Assembly (NCBI RefSeq): GCF_039555295.1
Contig: NZ_CP145316.1
Location: 1,183,788 to 1,247,787 of the forward strand
Direction: 5' to 3'
DNA: 64,000 nucleotides
From: Helicobacter mastomyrinus
GTDB taxonomy: Bacteria; Campylobacterota; Campylobacteria; Campylobacterales; Helicobacteraceae
The notes beneath the pieces are model-generated. The model worked only from the letters and a program-made list of their open reading frames with translations, was not told the DNA's origin and did no database searches. Below, one piece after another: positions 18,787 to 27,535 of the stretch (positions are counted from its first letter, which is position 1; the number at the start of each line of letters is the position of its first letter). The translations under genes and the position numbers were made by a program.

Positions 18787-19488
18787 ATGCTGCCCCCTAG
18801 CCCCTCCTGCATTATCCCTGCACTAAAAGACGCCTTCCCGCATACGATACCCATTATGCTTGGCTATGTTTTTATGGGTGCTGTGTTTGGAATCTTGCTA
18901 CAAAAATCCGGCTTTAATGCACTTTGGGCGTTTGCTATGGCGATTGTTATTTATGGTGGCACGACACAATTTATCGCTGTTGGGCTTATGGCAAATGGTG
19001 TGGGGCTATGGGAGAGCTTCTTGCTTGTATCAATGATTAATGCACGTCAAATTTTTTACTCTATCAGTATGCTGGAGCGTTTTAAACAAATGGGTAAAAA
19101 ATCTTACTATATGATTTATTCCTTAACCGATGAGACTTTAGCACTTTTAAATCTTAAGACACCAAAGGTGGGAGTGGATAGGCAATGGTTTGATTTCTTT
19201 ATCTCGTTTTTGAATCAATGCTATTGGGTGGTGGGCTGCACTCTTTGGGCATTATTGAGTGAATATCTTCACTTTGAGCCTAAGGGCTTAGAATTTGTGA
19301 TGAGTGCGATTTTTGTTGTGATTTTTATCGAGCAATGGCGTAATAAGGCTATGCGCACTCCAGCACTTATTGGTATTATCATAAGCCTTGTGTGTCTATG
19401 TATCTTTGGTTCGGGGCATTTCTTGCTTCCTGCGTTGTTAGGAATCTGCATTGTGCTAAGCCTTAGGAGGAAGTCCCTTGTTGCCTGA
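18787..19488 (+). CDS. azlC: Branched-chain amino acid exporter subunit AzlC
   Basis: AzlC is the large subunit of the AzlCD exporter, known in Bacillus to export branched-chain amino acid analogues. The 233-residue protein is hydrophobic, with the family N-terminus (TIPIMLGYVFMGAVFGILLQ), the segment YGGTTQFIAVGLMANG, and the motif SLTDETLALL. Length is normal. The partner gene azlD overlaps its 3' end but is frameshifted here. argS ends only 9 bp upstream. Confidence 0.9.
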   Translation: MLPPSPSCIIPALKDAFPHTIPIMLGYVFMGAVFGILLQKSGFNALWAFAMAIVIYGGTTQFIAVGLMANGVGLWESFLLVSMINARQIFYSISMLERFKQMGKKSYYMIYSLTDETLALLNLKTPKVGVDRQWFDFFISFLNQCYWVVGCTLWALLSEYLHFEPKGLEFVMSAIFVVIFIEQWRNKAMRTPALIGIIISLVCLCIFGSGHFLLPALLGICIVLSLRRKSLVA

Positions 19489-19815
19489 AATCTATCATTC
19501 TATGTTGCTTGTTGCGCTCATTGGGCTAAATACCGCCTTGAGCAGATTCCTGCCATTTTGGATTTTGCTAAATCTACTCCTGCGTATATTGTCTTTTTAG
19601 GCAAAGTGCTGCCAAGTGCGATTATTGCTATGCTGATTGTGTATTGCCTTAAGGATACGGATTTAAGCCAATATCCCTATGGGCTAAATGAGATTGTCGC
19701 CGTATGTGTGGTGGTAGGCATACATACTGCTTTTAAGATTCCCGTGCTAAGCATTATCTGCGGGACTATTACTTATATGCTTCTTGTGCAAAGTGATATA
19801 TTAAATCTATTGTGA
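19478..19815 (+). pseudogene. azlD: azlD with a single-base frameshift in a T tract
   Basis: AzlD is the small membrane partner of AzlC, normally about 105 residues. Here its N-terminal part is read from about 19478-19556 (YHSMLLVALIGLNTALSRFLPF). Its C-terminal part (DFAKSTPAYIVFLGKVLP, then IAMLIVYCLKD) is in another frame from about 19556 to 19815. The two meet at CCATTTTGG: restoring one T would give RFLPF-LDFAKSTP with no other change. It is therefore a one-base deletion in a T run (T5 to T4), either real or a sequencing error. The apparent start is a TTG inside the azlC end, with AGGAGG upstream at 19465-19470. Confidence 0.8.
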
Positions 19816-20122
19816 GGAAAATGTAGAGATTTTGCTCAAATTTATGGTTTTTTGATACTTATTAAGCAAACCATCACTTCAAACGAATGCGGGATTCTCT
19901 TGTTTCTTTTTTATAAAGGGCGAGTAGGTAATCTGGCGAAAAGCTTAAATGCGCAAGTATTGGCTAGTGCTAAAATACAAGTTGAAATTAGCTTGGCAAT
20001 ATATACCTCGCTCACCCTTGTAAAAAGCAAAAAACTAAATCCTTAAAGCATATTGCTAGAAAGATTCAAAAACCTCAAAACAGGATAAATTATTATCAAA
20101 TGGCACTTGAAAAAGGTTTTGT
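19816..20122. other. Gene-free gap between azlD and prfB
   Basis: About 300 bp between the convergent azlD and prfB genes. An open frame at 19852-20046 has no ribosome binding site and no recognisable content. No structured RNA or clear terminator was seen. Confidence 0.4.
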
Positions 20123-21220
20123 TTAAGCTTGTGTATGCTGGTGGATAAGCACAGATTCTATAAGCGCATCAATATCTCCATCAAGCACACCATTAGTATC
20201 ACTTGTAGCGTAATTACTGCGTAAATCTTTGACTTGCTGATAGGGGGCAAGGACATAGGAGCGGATTTGATGTCCCCAGCCGATTTCACTTTTATCCGTA
20301 GCGCTGCTCCGCGCCATTTTCTGCATTTCTAGCTCATAGAGCTTGGATTTAAGCATTTTAATGGCAGTGGCTTTGTTTTTATGCTGACTTCTATCGTTTT
20401 GGCATTGCACGACTATGCCGGTGGGGAAATGCGTGATTCTAATAGCAGATTCTGTTTTGTTTACGTGCTGTCCTCCTGCACCGCTCGCGCGATACGTATC
20501 TATGCGAATGTCTTTATCCTCGATGTCAATTTGTATATCATCATCTAGCTCGGGACTTACCTGCACACTTGCAAAGCTCGTATGCCGCTTGGCATTGGCA
20601 TCAAATGGGGAGATTCTTACCAATCTATGCACGCCATTTTCCGCCTTTGCATAGCCATAGGCATTTTCACCTTTTATAATAAACGCCGCACCCTTGATTC
20701 CCGCTTCTTCACCATCTTGCAAATCAAGTAGCTCAACTTTGAATCCTCTCCTTTCACCCCAACGCAAATACATACGATAGAGTATACTCGCCCAATCCTG
20801 CGACTCCGTCCCACCTGCACCGGGCTGAATGGTAATAATCGCATTTGAACCATCGTTCTCCCCGCTCAACATCACTTGTATTTCATTTTTTTGTATATGT
20901 TCTTGTAGGGCAGAGGCGGATTCAAAAAGTAGCTCTAATGTAGCAGAATCTGCTTCGTTTGTAGCGATTTCATAGAGTTCTTGTGCGTCATCAAGCTCTT
21001 GCTTCATTGCGTTAAAACTGCCCAAGATTCTCTCATATTTGCGCTTTTGCTTGGCTGCTTCCGCTGCTTTTTGTGCGTCTTTCCAAAAGCTCTCATCACT
21101 TTGCAAAGATTCAATCTTATCTAGCTCTGTTTGCATTGCTTGAGGATTGAGAATCTTTGCGATATTCTCGCATTTTGTGTGTAAAGTCTTTAGCAATTCA
21201 CCATATTCATAAGAATCCAT
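20123..21220 (-). CDS. prfB: Peptide chain release factor 2
   Basis: RF2 releases the finished protein at UGA and UAA codons. The 365-residue protein has the SPF tripeptide ([10 protein letters not shown]) that reads the stop codon and the GGQ motif ([12 protein letters not shown]) that triggers hydrolysis. The reading frame is continuous from MDSYEY onward. There is no in-frame UGA near codon 26, so the autoregulatory +1 frameshift known from E. coli prfB is absent. Release activity therefore cannot be controlled by that mechanism here. Confidence 0.96.
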   Translation of the reverse strand: MDSYEYGELLKTLHTKCENIAKILNPQAMQTELDKIESLQSDESFWKDAQKAAEAAKQKRKYERILGSFNAMKQELDDAQELYEIATNEADSATLELLFESASALQEHIQKNEIQVMLSGENDGSNAIITIQPGAGGTESQDWASILYRMYLRWGERRGFKVELLDLQDGEEAGIKGAAFIIKGENAYGYAKAENGVHRLVRISPFDANAKRHTSFASVQVSPELDDDIQIDIEDKDIRIDTYRASGAGGQHVNKTESAIRITHFPTGIVVQCQNDRSQHKNKATAIKMLKSKLYELEMQKMARSSATDKSEIGWGHQIRSYVLAPYQQVKDLRSNYATSDTNGVLDGDIDALIESVLIHQHTQA

Positions 21221-21416
21221 ATCTACCCCTTAAGCTTAAAACCCACAATTGTAGCACATATTGATATATCATAAAAAACCCTTGAAATTATAATCATATA
21301 TTGAGGAGTTGAACCCTCGCTGTATTATTTGCAAGCATAAAATATTCTCAAAGTTTAATAATTTTTAAGAAAATAAAATTCGCAAAATCACTAAGTAGAT
21401 TTTTAATAAAATTAGG

Positions 21417-21422
21417 TATTAT
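21417..21422 (+). promoter_or_regulatory. Possible -10 element for ilvBH
   Basis: TATTAT lies 38 bp upstream of the ilvB start within a strongly AT-rich 240-bp gap after prfB. I see no leader peptide rich in Ile, Leu or Val, and no attenuator hairpin with a T-run. Confidence 0.35.
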
Positions 21423-21459
21423 GTAGCTTTTTCAACAATGAAGGATAAGGGGGTTTTTT

Positions 21460-23154
21460 ATGAATCAGCTAACAGGCGCACAAATGGTGATTGAAGCCTT
21501 GCATTTAGAGGGCGTTAAAGTCATATTTGGCTATCCCGGTGGTGCCGTTTTACATATTTATGATGAAATCTACAAGCAACAATATTTTAATCATATTTTA
21601 GCGCGGCACGAGCAAGGTGCGGTGCATGCAGCCGATGGATATGCACGTAGTAGTGGAGAAGTGGGCGTGGCTATCATTACTTCAGGTCCGGGCTTTACAA
21701 ACGCTATTACCGGCATCGCTACTGCCTATACAGATTCTATCCCGCTAGTAGTTATTAGCGGACAAGTGCCTATCACGCAAATTGGCACAGACGCATTTCA
21801 GGAGATTGACGCAGTGGGGATTTCACGCCCTTGCACGAAGCATAATTTCCTTGTGCGGCATATTACCGAGCTTCCTAGAATCTTGAAAGAAGCCTTTTAT
21901 ATCGCTAAAAGTGGGCGTCAGGGTCCCGTGCTGGTGGATATTCCAAAGGATATTACAGGCACATTAGGAGAATTTACCTATCCAAATAGTATTACATTGC
22001 AAAGTTATAAGCCCACGATTAAGGGCAATCCTCGTCAAATCAAAAAGCTTTGTGAAGCCCTTATATGCGCTAAAAAGCCGCTTTTGTATATCGGGGGCGG
22101 GGCGATTCTCTCTAATGCGGGTGAAGATGTGCGGGAGTTAGCCCATCGCACAGGGATTCCCTGTGTGGAGACACTCCTTGCGCGTGGGGTGTTAGCGCAT
22201 AATGATGAGAATCTACTAGGAATGCTAGGAATGCACGGCAGCTATGCGGCGAATATGGCAGTGAGTGAGTGCGACTTGCTCGTGTGCTTGGGCGCGAGGT
22301 TTGATGATAGGGTAACAGGTAGATTAAGCGATTTTGCTAAGGGTGCGAAAATCGCGCATATTGATATTGATCCTAGCTCTATTGGCAAGATTGTAAGCGT
22401 GGATTTCCCCATAGTTGGGGATTTGAAGCATATATTAGCCGATATGATGATTGAGCTTAGTACATACAATAGTGAGCATATCGCCGAGTGGAAGGCGTAT
22501 TTGCACACTTTAGCAAAGCAAAATCCGCTCACTTATACGGGTAGCACAGATTCTATCAAGCCTCAATGGGTCGTGCAAAAAATCGGCGAAATGCTAGGCG
22601 ATAAGGCGATAATTACCACTGATGTGGGGCAGCATCAAATGTGGGCGGCGCAATTCTATCCCTTTAGCTTCCCACGTCAATTCCTCACAAGCGGCGGACT
22701 TGGCACGATGGGCTATGGGCTACCTGCGGCACTTGGGGCAAAACTCGCCCGTGAGGATAAGCATATTATCAATATTACAGGCGATGGCTCGATTTTAATG
22801 AATATCCAAGAGCTAATGACTTGCGTGGAGTATAATATCCCCCTTGTGAGCGTGATTTTGAATAATAATTACTTAGGTATGGTGCGGCAATGGCAGAGCT
22901 TCTTTTATGATAATCGCTTCTCCCACGTAGATTTAAGTATGCAGCCTGATTTTATTAAGCTTATAGAATCTTTTGGCGGTGTGGGTTTTAGAGTAGAGTG
23001 CAAAGAGACATTTGAAAATGCTTTAAAACAAGCCCTAGCAGCAAAAAAAGTAGCTTTTATTGAGGTGATAGTAGATAGGCACGAAGATGTGCTGCCTATG
23101 GTGCCAACGGGCGGGGCGTTGCACGAGATGATACTTCATAAAAAACAAAAATAG
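21460..23154 (+). CDS. ilvB: Acetolactate synthase large subunit
   Basis: This thiamine-diphosphate enzyme condenses two pyruvates to acetolactate (or pyruvate with 2-oxobutyrate) in valine, leucine and isoleucine synthesis. The 564-residue protein shows the N-terminal FGYPGGAVLHIYDE, the catalytic glutamate in ARHEQGA, and the thiamine-diphosphate/Mg motif GDGSILMNIQELMT with the Asn after it. Length is standard for the catalytic subunit. The regulatory subunit gene follows 18 bp downstream. This biosynthetic pair is not one I associate with H. pylori. Confidence 0.96.
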   Translation: MNQLTGAQMVIEALHLEGVKVIFGYPGGAVLHIYDEIYKQQYFNHILARHEQGAVHAADGYARSSGEVGVAIITSGPGFTNAITGIATAYTDSIPLVVISGQVPITQIGTDAFQEIDAVGISRPCTKHNFLVRHITELPRILKEAFYIAKSGRQGPVLVDIPKDITGTLGEFTYPNSITLQSYKPTIKGNPRQIKKLCEALICAKKPLLYIGGGAILSNAGEDVRELAHRTGIPCVETLLARGVLAHNDENLLGMLGMHGSYAANMAVSECDLLVCLGARFDDRVTGRLSDFAKGAKIAHIDIDPSSIGKIVSVDFPIVGDLKHILADMMIELSTYNSEHIAEWKAYLHTLAKQNPLTYTGSTDSIKPQWVVQKIGEMLGDKAIITTDVGQHQMWAAQFYPFSFPRQFLTSGGLGTMGYGLPAALGAKLAREDKHIINITGDGSILMNIQELMTCVEYNIPLVSVILNNNYLGMVRQWQSFFYDNRFSHVDLSMQPDFIKLIESFGGVGFRVECKETFENALKQALAAKKVAFIEVIVDRHEDVLPMVPTGGALHEMILHKKQK

Positions 23155-23172
23155 TTCTAAAGGGAGCAAATA

Positions 23173-23655
23173 ATGGAAACAAAGCACAAAGAGCTTAAAA
23201 AAAGCATTTGTATTAATGTGATTAATGAGCATAGCGTTTTAGCGCGGATTTCAGGGCTTTTTTCAGCAAGGGGCTATAATATAGAATCTTTGACTACTGC
23301 ACCTATCCCTAATACTAATCTCTCGCGCATTACAATTGTAACACAAGGTTCAGCCGTGGTGATAGAGCAGATTATTAAGCAGCTTCATAAGCTTATCCCT
23401 GTGGTGAGTGTGGTTTCAAACGATGATTTGCTTGAGAAAGAAGCCGTGTTAGTAAAGATTCCTTTAAGTGAGCGTTTAGCAGATATAGAAGTGCTATGCA
23501 AGGCGTATAATGGCAAAATTGTTAATGCTAATGAAAAATACATCATCGTTATTGCCACAGACAAGCCCAATGCCATTAGCCAATTTATTGCTGCGATAAA
23601 AACTTTCAACCCTAAAGAGATTATCCGCAGTGGCGTGATTGCGATGGAAAAATAA
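23173..23655 (+). CDS. ilvH: Acetolactate synthase small (regulatory) subunit
   Basis: The 160-residue regulatory subunit binds the catalytic subunit and confers feedback inhibition by valine. It starts with an ACT domain (ISGLFSARGYNIESLTTAP), and the second domain (LVKIPLSERLADIEVL) is typical of IlvH/IlvN. AAGGGAGC precedes the ATG. It is close to ilvB and certainly in the same operon. pdxJ follows after 26 bp. Confidence 0.95.
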   Translation: METKHKELKKSICINVINEHSVLARISGLFSARGYNIESLTTAPIPNTNLSRITIVTQGSAVVIEQIIKQLHKLIPVVSVVSNDDLLEKEAVLVKIPLSERLADIEVLCKAYNGKIVNANEKYIIVIATDKPNAISQFIAAIKTFNPKEIIRSGVIAMEK

Positions 23656-23681
23656 TAAACGATAGAATCTAAGGAGCATTT

Positions 23682-24485
23682 ATGAGGGTAAAATTAGGTG
23701 TGAATATCGACCATATCGCTACTTTGCGCGAGGCAAGGGCAATTTATGAGCCAGATGTGCTGGAGGCAGTATTTGTGGCAAAAAATGCCGGGGCGAACCA
23801 AATCACCTTACATTTGCGCGAGGACAGGCGGCATATTCACGATAGCGATGTGAAGCGCATTGTCCAATCAAGCCCCCTGCCTGTCAATATAGAATCCGCC
23901 CTTGATGAGAAAATTATCGATTATCTTTGTGCCTTAAAGCCACATCGCATTACGCTTGTGCCGGAAAAAAGAGAGGAGATTACCACAGAGGGCGGCTTAG
24001 ATATAGAAGCACATTATAATAGCATACGCGAGAGTATAAAAGCCTTTGAATCTGTAGGGATTGCAAGTGCCCTTTTTATCGACCCAAAAAAAGAATCTAT
24101 TTTTTTAGCGCGTGAGCTAGGGGCAAATGCCGTAGAGCTACACACGGGCAGATATGCTAATCTGCACCTTATGGCTTATAGCAATCTCGCTCACACACAT
24201 CATTGTATCGCAGATATAAATCTCCCTAGAAATGAGCTGTTTAATGAAATTCGCATTAGCCTAGAGAATATCGCTCATTGTGCGATTCTAGCGACTTCTA
24301 GCGCGGAGGTGCGCACTATGGAGTGCTTTGCTGGACACGGATTAAACTATCAAAATGTTGGGGCTATTACGGCTATTCCGCATATCAGTGAGCTTAATAT
24401 CGGGCATAGCATTATCGCAAGGGCAGTATTTGTAGGGCTCGAACGTGCCATCATACAGATGAGAGAAGCAATGTGTCAAAAATAG
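23682..24485 (+). CDS. pdxJ: Pyridoxine 5'-phosphate synthase
   Basis: PdxJ condenses 1-deoxyxylulose-5-phosphate with the PdxA product to form pyridoxine 5'-phosphate, the last ring-forming step of DXP-dependent vitamin B6 synthesis. The 267-residue TIM barrel has the N-terminal signature LGVNIDHIATLREAR at residues 5-19, and ITLHLREDRRHI and VNIE follow. Length is somewhat above the E. coli enzyme but normal for Campylobacterota. It overlaps pdxA by 13 bp. Confidence 0.96.
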   Translation: MRVKLGVNIDHIATLREARAIYEPDVLEAVFVAKNAGANQITLHLREDRRHIHDSDVKRIVQSSPLPVNIESALDEKIIDYLCALKPHRITLVPEKREEITTEGGLDIEAHYNSIRESIKAFESVGIASALFIDPKKESIFLARELGANAVELHTGRYANLHLMAYSNLAHTHHCIADINLPRNELFNEIRISLENIAHCAILATSSAEVRTMECFAGHGLNYQNVGAITAIPHISELNIGHSIIARAVFVGLERAIIQMREAMCQK

Positions 24486-25399
24486 CCATTAGCATTGGTG
24501 ATGTCAATGGCATAGGGCTTGAAATTGCCCTAAAAGCACATCAATATATTGCACAATGGTGTGAGCCGCTCTATTGTGTGCATAGAGATGTGTTAGAATC
24601 TGCAGGAGTACTTTTAAAATGCCCTGTATCTTTGGATATGGCTTGTGTGGGAGATTTTACATATCATTTAGAACATCTGATTGAGCCAAGTTGCATAAGC
24701 GCACAAAGCGGAAAATATAGCTATGAGAGCTTTATGCAGGGTGTGAAACTTGCTCAAAGTGGAGAGTGCGAGGCTTTAGTAACGCTCCCTATCCATAAAA
24801 AAGCGTGGCAAAAGGCAGGAATAACATATATCGGGCATACACACGCGCTTTCATCATATTTTCAAACGCAAGGCATTATGATGTTAGGCTGTCCATCGCT
24901 CTTTGTCGCACTTTTTACCGACCATATTGCCTTAAATGAAGTCAGTCAATGTGTGAATAAGGAGAGTGTGAAAGAGTTTTTATTACGTTTTGCTAGGGCA
25001 GTGAAACTGAGTGAAACTTGCTGTGTGCTGGGGCTTAATCCGCATTGTGGCGACGAGGGCGTGATGGGTAATGAGGATAGTCTCATTACTCTAGCCGTGC
25101 AGGAGGCAAATGCGGAGCTAGGCAAGGAGATATTTTTTGGTGCATATCCTGCCGATAGTGCTTTTTCGCCTTTAAATCGCGCTAGATTCCGCTATTTTGT
25201 GAGTATGTATCACGATGTGGGATTAGCTCCCCTAAAGGCACTTTATTTTGAGGAGAGCATTAATGTGAGTTTAAATCTCCCTATTTTACGCACTTCAGTA
25301 GATCACGGCGTGGCGTATGATAAGGCGTATAAGCAAGATTCTAAAGTGAGCTTACAAAGCTATCTTAACGCAGTCAAATATGCTTTAGATAGGGCTTAA
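24473..25399 (+). CDS. pdxA: 4-hydroxythreonine-4-phosphate dehydrogenase
   Basis: PdxA oxidises 4-phosphohydroxy-L-threonine with NAD(P)+ and yields 3-amino-1-hydroxyacetone phosphate for PdxJ. The 308-residue protein begins SKIAISIGDVNGIGLEI. It contains the metal-binding histidine segments YIGHTHALSSYF and YHDVGLAPLKAL, with the Asp/His pair of SVDHGVAYD near the end. It starts with GTG inside the last codons of pdxJ. The two neighbouring steps of vitamin B6 synthesis are thus coupled. Confidence 0.95.
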   Translation: MSKIAISIGDVNGIGLEIALKAHQYIAQWCEPLYCVHRDVLESAGVLLKCPVSLDMACVGDFTYHLEHLIEPSCISAQSGKYSYESFMQGVKLAQSGECEALVTLPIHKKAWQKAGITYIGHTHALSSYFQTQGIMMLGCPSLFVALFTDHIALNEVSQCVNKESVKEFLLRFARAVKLSETCCVLGLNPHCGDEGVMGNEDSLITLAVQEANAELGKEIFFGAYPADSAFSPLNRARFRYFVSMYHDVGLAPLKALYFEESINVSLNLPILRTSVDHGVAYDKAYKQDSKVSLQSYLNAVKYALDRA

Positions 25400-25572
25400 A
25401 TGGAGTTTGCTATGCCTTTATTCTTACTTTATGCTTATCCACCCTCGCAAATTCTATAAGGCATTTAGCTTAGATAATCCTAAGGGCATAGTCTAATATT
25501 CATAATTCCCACGATAAGAGATTTGTTTATAGCAATTTGTGCTTGTGTAAAAAGCTATGAATAATTTTATAG

Positions 25573-25578
25573 TAAAAT
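25573..25578 (+). promoter_or_regulatory. Possible -10 element for glmS
   Basis: TAGTAAAAT lies 41 bp before the glmS ATG, in the 219-bp gap after pdxA. The hexamer TAAAAT is a fair -10 match. No glmS ribozyme or other riboswitch could be recognised in the gap. Confidence 0.35.
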
Positions 25579-25618
25579 GCGGAAAGTTTCGTAACTCACT
25601 CTCTAAAAAGGAAATCTT

Positions 25619-27415
25619 ATGTGTGGAATCGTAGGCTATATTGGCAATAATGAGAAAAAGCAAATCCTTCTTAATGGTTTAAAGGAGTTAGAATATCGTG
25701 GCTATGATAGTGCGGGGATTGCCGTGCTAAGCCAAGATGAACTATATACTTTTCGTGCTGTGGGGAAAATCGAAGCTTTAGAATCAAAATGTAAAGATTT
25801 TAGCTCTAGCAATTTTGGCGTGGCTATTGGGCATACGCGCTGGGCGACACACGGCAAACCTACTGAAGCTAACGCCCACCCACATATCGCTGCCTTTAGC
25901 AATGTCGTGCATAATGGAATCATTGAAAACTACCAAGAAATCAAACAAGATTTAGAATCTAAGGGGCATTGCTTCCTTTCTCAAACCGATACAGAAGTTA
26001 TCGTGCATTTGTTCGAAGAGCAGCTTAAAGATACGGCTGATTGCCTTAAAGCTTTTGAGGCGAGTATTGCCAAGCTTAAGGGGGCGTTTGCGATTTTGCT
26101 TATTACTAAAAAAGCCCCTGATTGTATTTTCTATGCGAAAAATGGCTCACCTCTTATCATTGGTAAAAGCGCGACACATACAGAGGAAATTTATTTTGCA
26201 AGCTCTGATGCACCTTTGATTGGGCTTGTGGATAAGGTCGTGTATTTAGAAGATGGTGATATGGGTGTGATGAAAATGGGTGCATTTAGCTCACTTAAAG
26301 GGGCTAAAAAGCTGGAAGGCACGAAGTCTTATGCACAAAAAGAGGGCTATCGCTACTTTATGGAAAAAGAGATTTATGAACAGCATAAAGTCCTGCTTGA
26401 AACGATGATGGGGCGCGTAAGTGAGGGGGATATAATCCTTGATGAGATAGAACCTCACTTTTTTGATGATATTACAAGCATTAGCATTTGTGCGTGTGGG
26501 ACAAGCTACCACGCGGGATTAGGCGCAAAGTATCTCTTTGAGCGATTGGCAAAAATCAAAACAAATGTGCTTATTGCAAGTGAGTTTCGCTACGCACAGC
26601 CGGTAATGAATAAAAATGAGCTTTTTATTGTGATTTCTCAAAGTGGAGAGACGGCTGATACGCTAGAGGCTCTCAAACTTGCTAAGAAAAATGGCTTAAA
26701 AAGCCTTGCTATTTGCAATGTCGATAATAGCTCTATTGTGAGGGAATCTCATATTTCTTTGCTCACACGTGCTGGGATTGAAAAGGGCGTGGCAAGCACA
26801 AAAGCCTTCGCCACGCAAATAATGTTGCTGTGGATTCTAAGCGTGTATATAGGTAAGCTCCGTGGGCATATCGCGCCCGATAGCTTAAAATCGCATATTA
26901 CCCAAATGATAAATGCAGCAAAAATCACAGAGGTAGATTCTCATATACACGAACATATCAAACGCTTATCTAAGCGATATTTGCACGGACACGGATTTTT
27001 CTTTATTGGACGCGATATTTTCTATCCTCTTGCGTTAGAGGGGGCATTGAAGCTTAAAGAGATTAGCTATCTCCACGCAGAGGGCTATCCTAGTGGAGAA
27101 ATGAAGCACGGACCTATTGCCTTAGCTGATGCAGAGCTTTTCACCCTCGCGCTTATGCCTAGACACCTACTTTTTGATAAGATTAAGAGCAATGTAGAGG
27201 AGCTAAGTGCGCGTGATGCAACTATTTGTGCGGTGAGTAGTGAGGCAATTAAGGGTGTTGATGATATGATTTTGATTCCACATACGCAAAGCTATATGGA
27301 GGAATTTTTTGTAATGATGGTGGCATTGCAACTCTTTGCGCTAGAAATTGCCGTGCGTTTAGGCAATGATGTGGATATGCCTCGCAATTTAGCTAAAAGT
27401 GTCACGGTAGAATAG
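25619..27415 (+). CDS. glmS: Glucosamine-6-phosphate synthase (isomerising)
   Basis: GlmS makes glucosamine-6-phosphate from fructose-6-phosphate and glutamine, the entry step to UDP-GlcNAc. The 598-residue protein has the N-terminal nucleophile Cys (MCGIVGYIG), the glutaminase motif GHTRWATHG, and two SIS sugar-isomerase domains (for example [13 protein letters not shown]). It ends in the family C-terminus ([11 protein letters not shown]). AAAAGGAAATCTT precedes the ATG. It works upstream of glmU at 3.9 kb. Confidence 0.97.
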   Translation: MCGIVGYIGNNEKKQILLNGLKELEYRGYDSAGIAVLSQDELYTFRAVGKIEALESKCKDFSSSNFGVAIGHTRWATHGKPTEANAHPHIAAFSNVVHNGIIENYQEIKQDLESKGHCFLSQTDTEVIVHLFEEQLKDTADCLKAFEASIAKLKGAFAILLITKKAPDCIFYAKNGSPLIIGKSATHTEEIYFASSDAPLIGLVDKVVYLEDGDMGVMKMGAFSSLKGAKKLEGTKSYAQKEGYRYFMEKEIYEQHKVLLETMMGRVSEGDIILDEIEPHFFDDITSISICACGTSYHAGLGAKYLFERLAKIKTNVLIASEFRYAQPVMNKNELFIVISQSGETADTLEALKLAKKNGLKSLAICNVDNSSIVRESHISLLTRAGIEKGVASTKAFATQIMLLWILSVYIGKLRGHIAPDSLKSHITQMINAAKITEVDSHIHEHIKRLSKRYLHGHGFFFIGRDIFYPLALEGALKLKEISYLHAEGYPSGEMKHGPIALADAELFTLALMPRHLLFDKIKSNVEELSARDATICAVSSEAIKGVDDMILIPHTQSYMEEFFVMMVALQLFALEIAVRLGNDVDMPRNLAKSVTVE

Positions 27416-27535
27416 CCTTTGATTTTTGCGCTTATAGCCTTGCATAAGAGTATTGCGCCACAATTTTAGCTAAGCCATCATAAATAAAACTTTGCTACAA
27501 TATCCTCTTACAATCCCACATTAAAGTTTGCTTAA

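Noticed and set aside
19550-19565. Programmed -1 ribosomal frameshift as the explanation of azlD
   Set aside because: CCATTTTGG is a poor slippery site and no stimulatory hairpin is evident. A single-base loss is simpler.
19852-20046. Open frame between azlD and prfB
   Set aside because: It has no ribosome binding site and no protein-like pattern.
21100-21220. Programmed frameshift in prfB
   Set aside because: The coding frame is continuous, with no in-frame TGA in the early part of the gene.
25400-25618. glmS ribozyme
   Set aside because: The gap has no recognisable ribozyme core, and such ribozymes are mainly known from Gram-positive bacteria.
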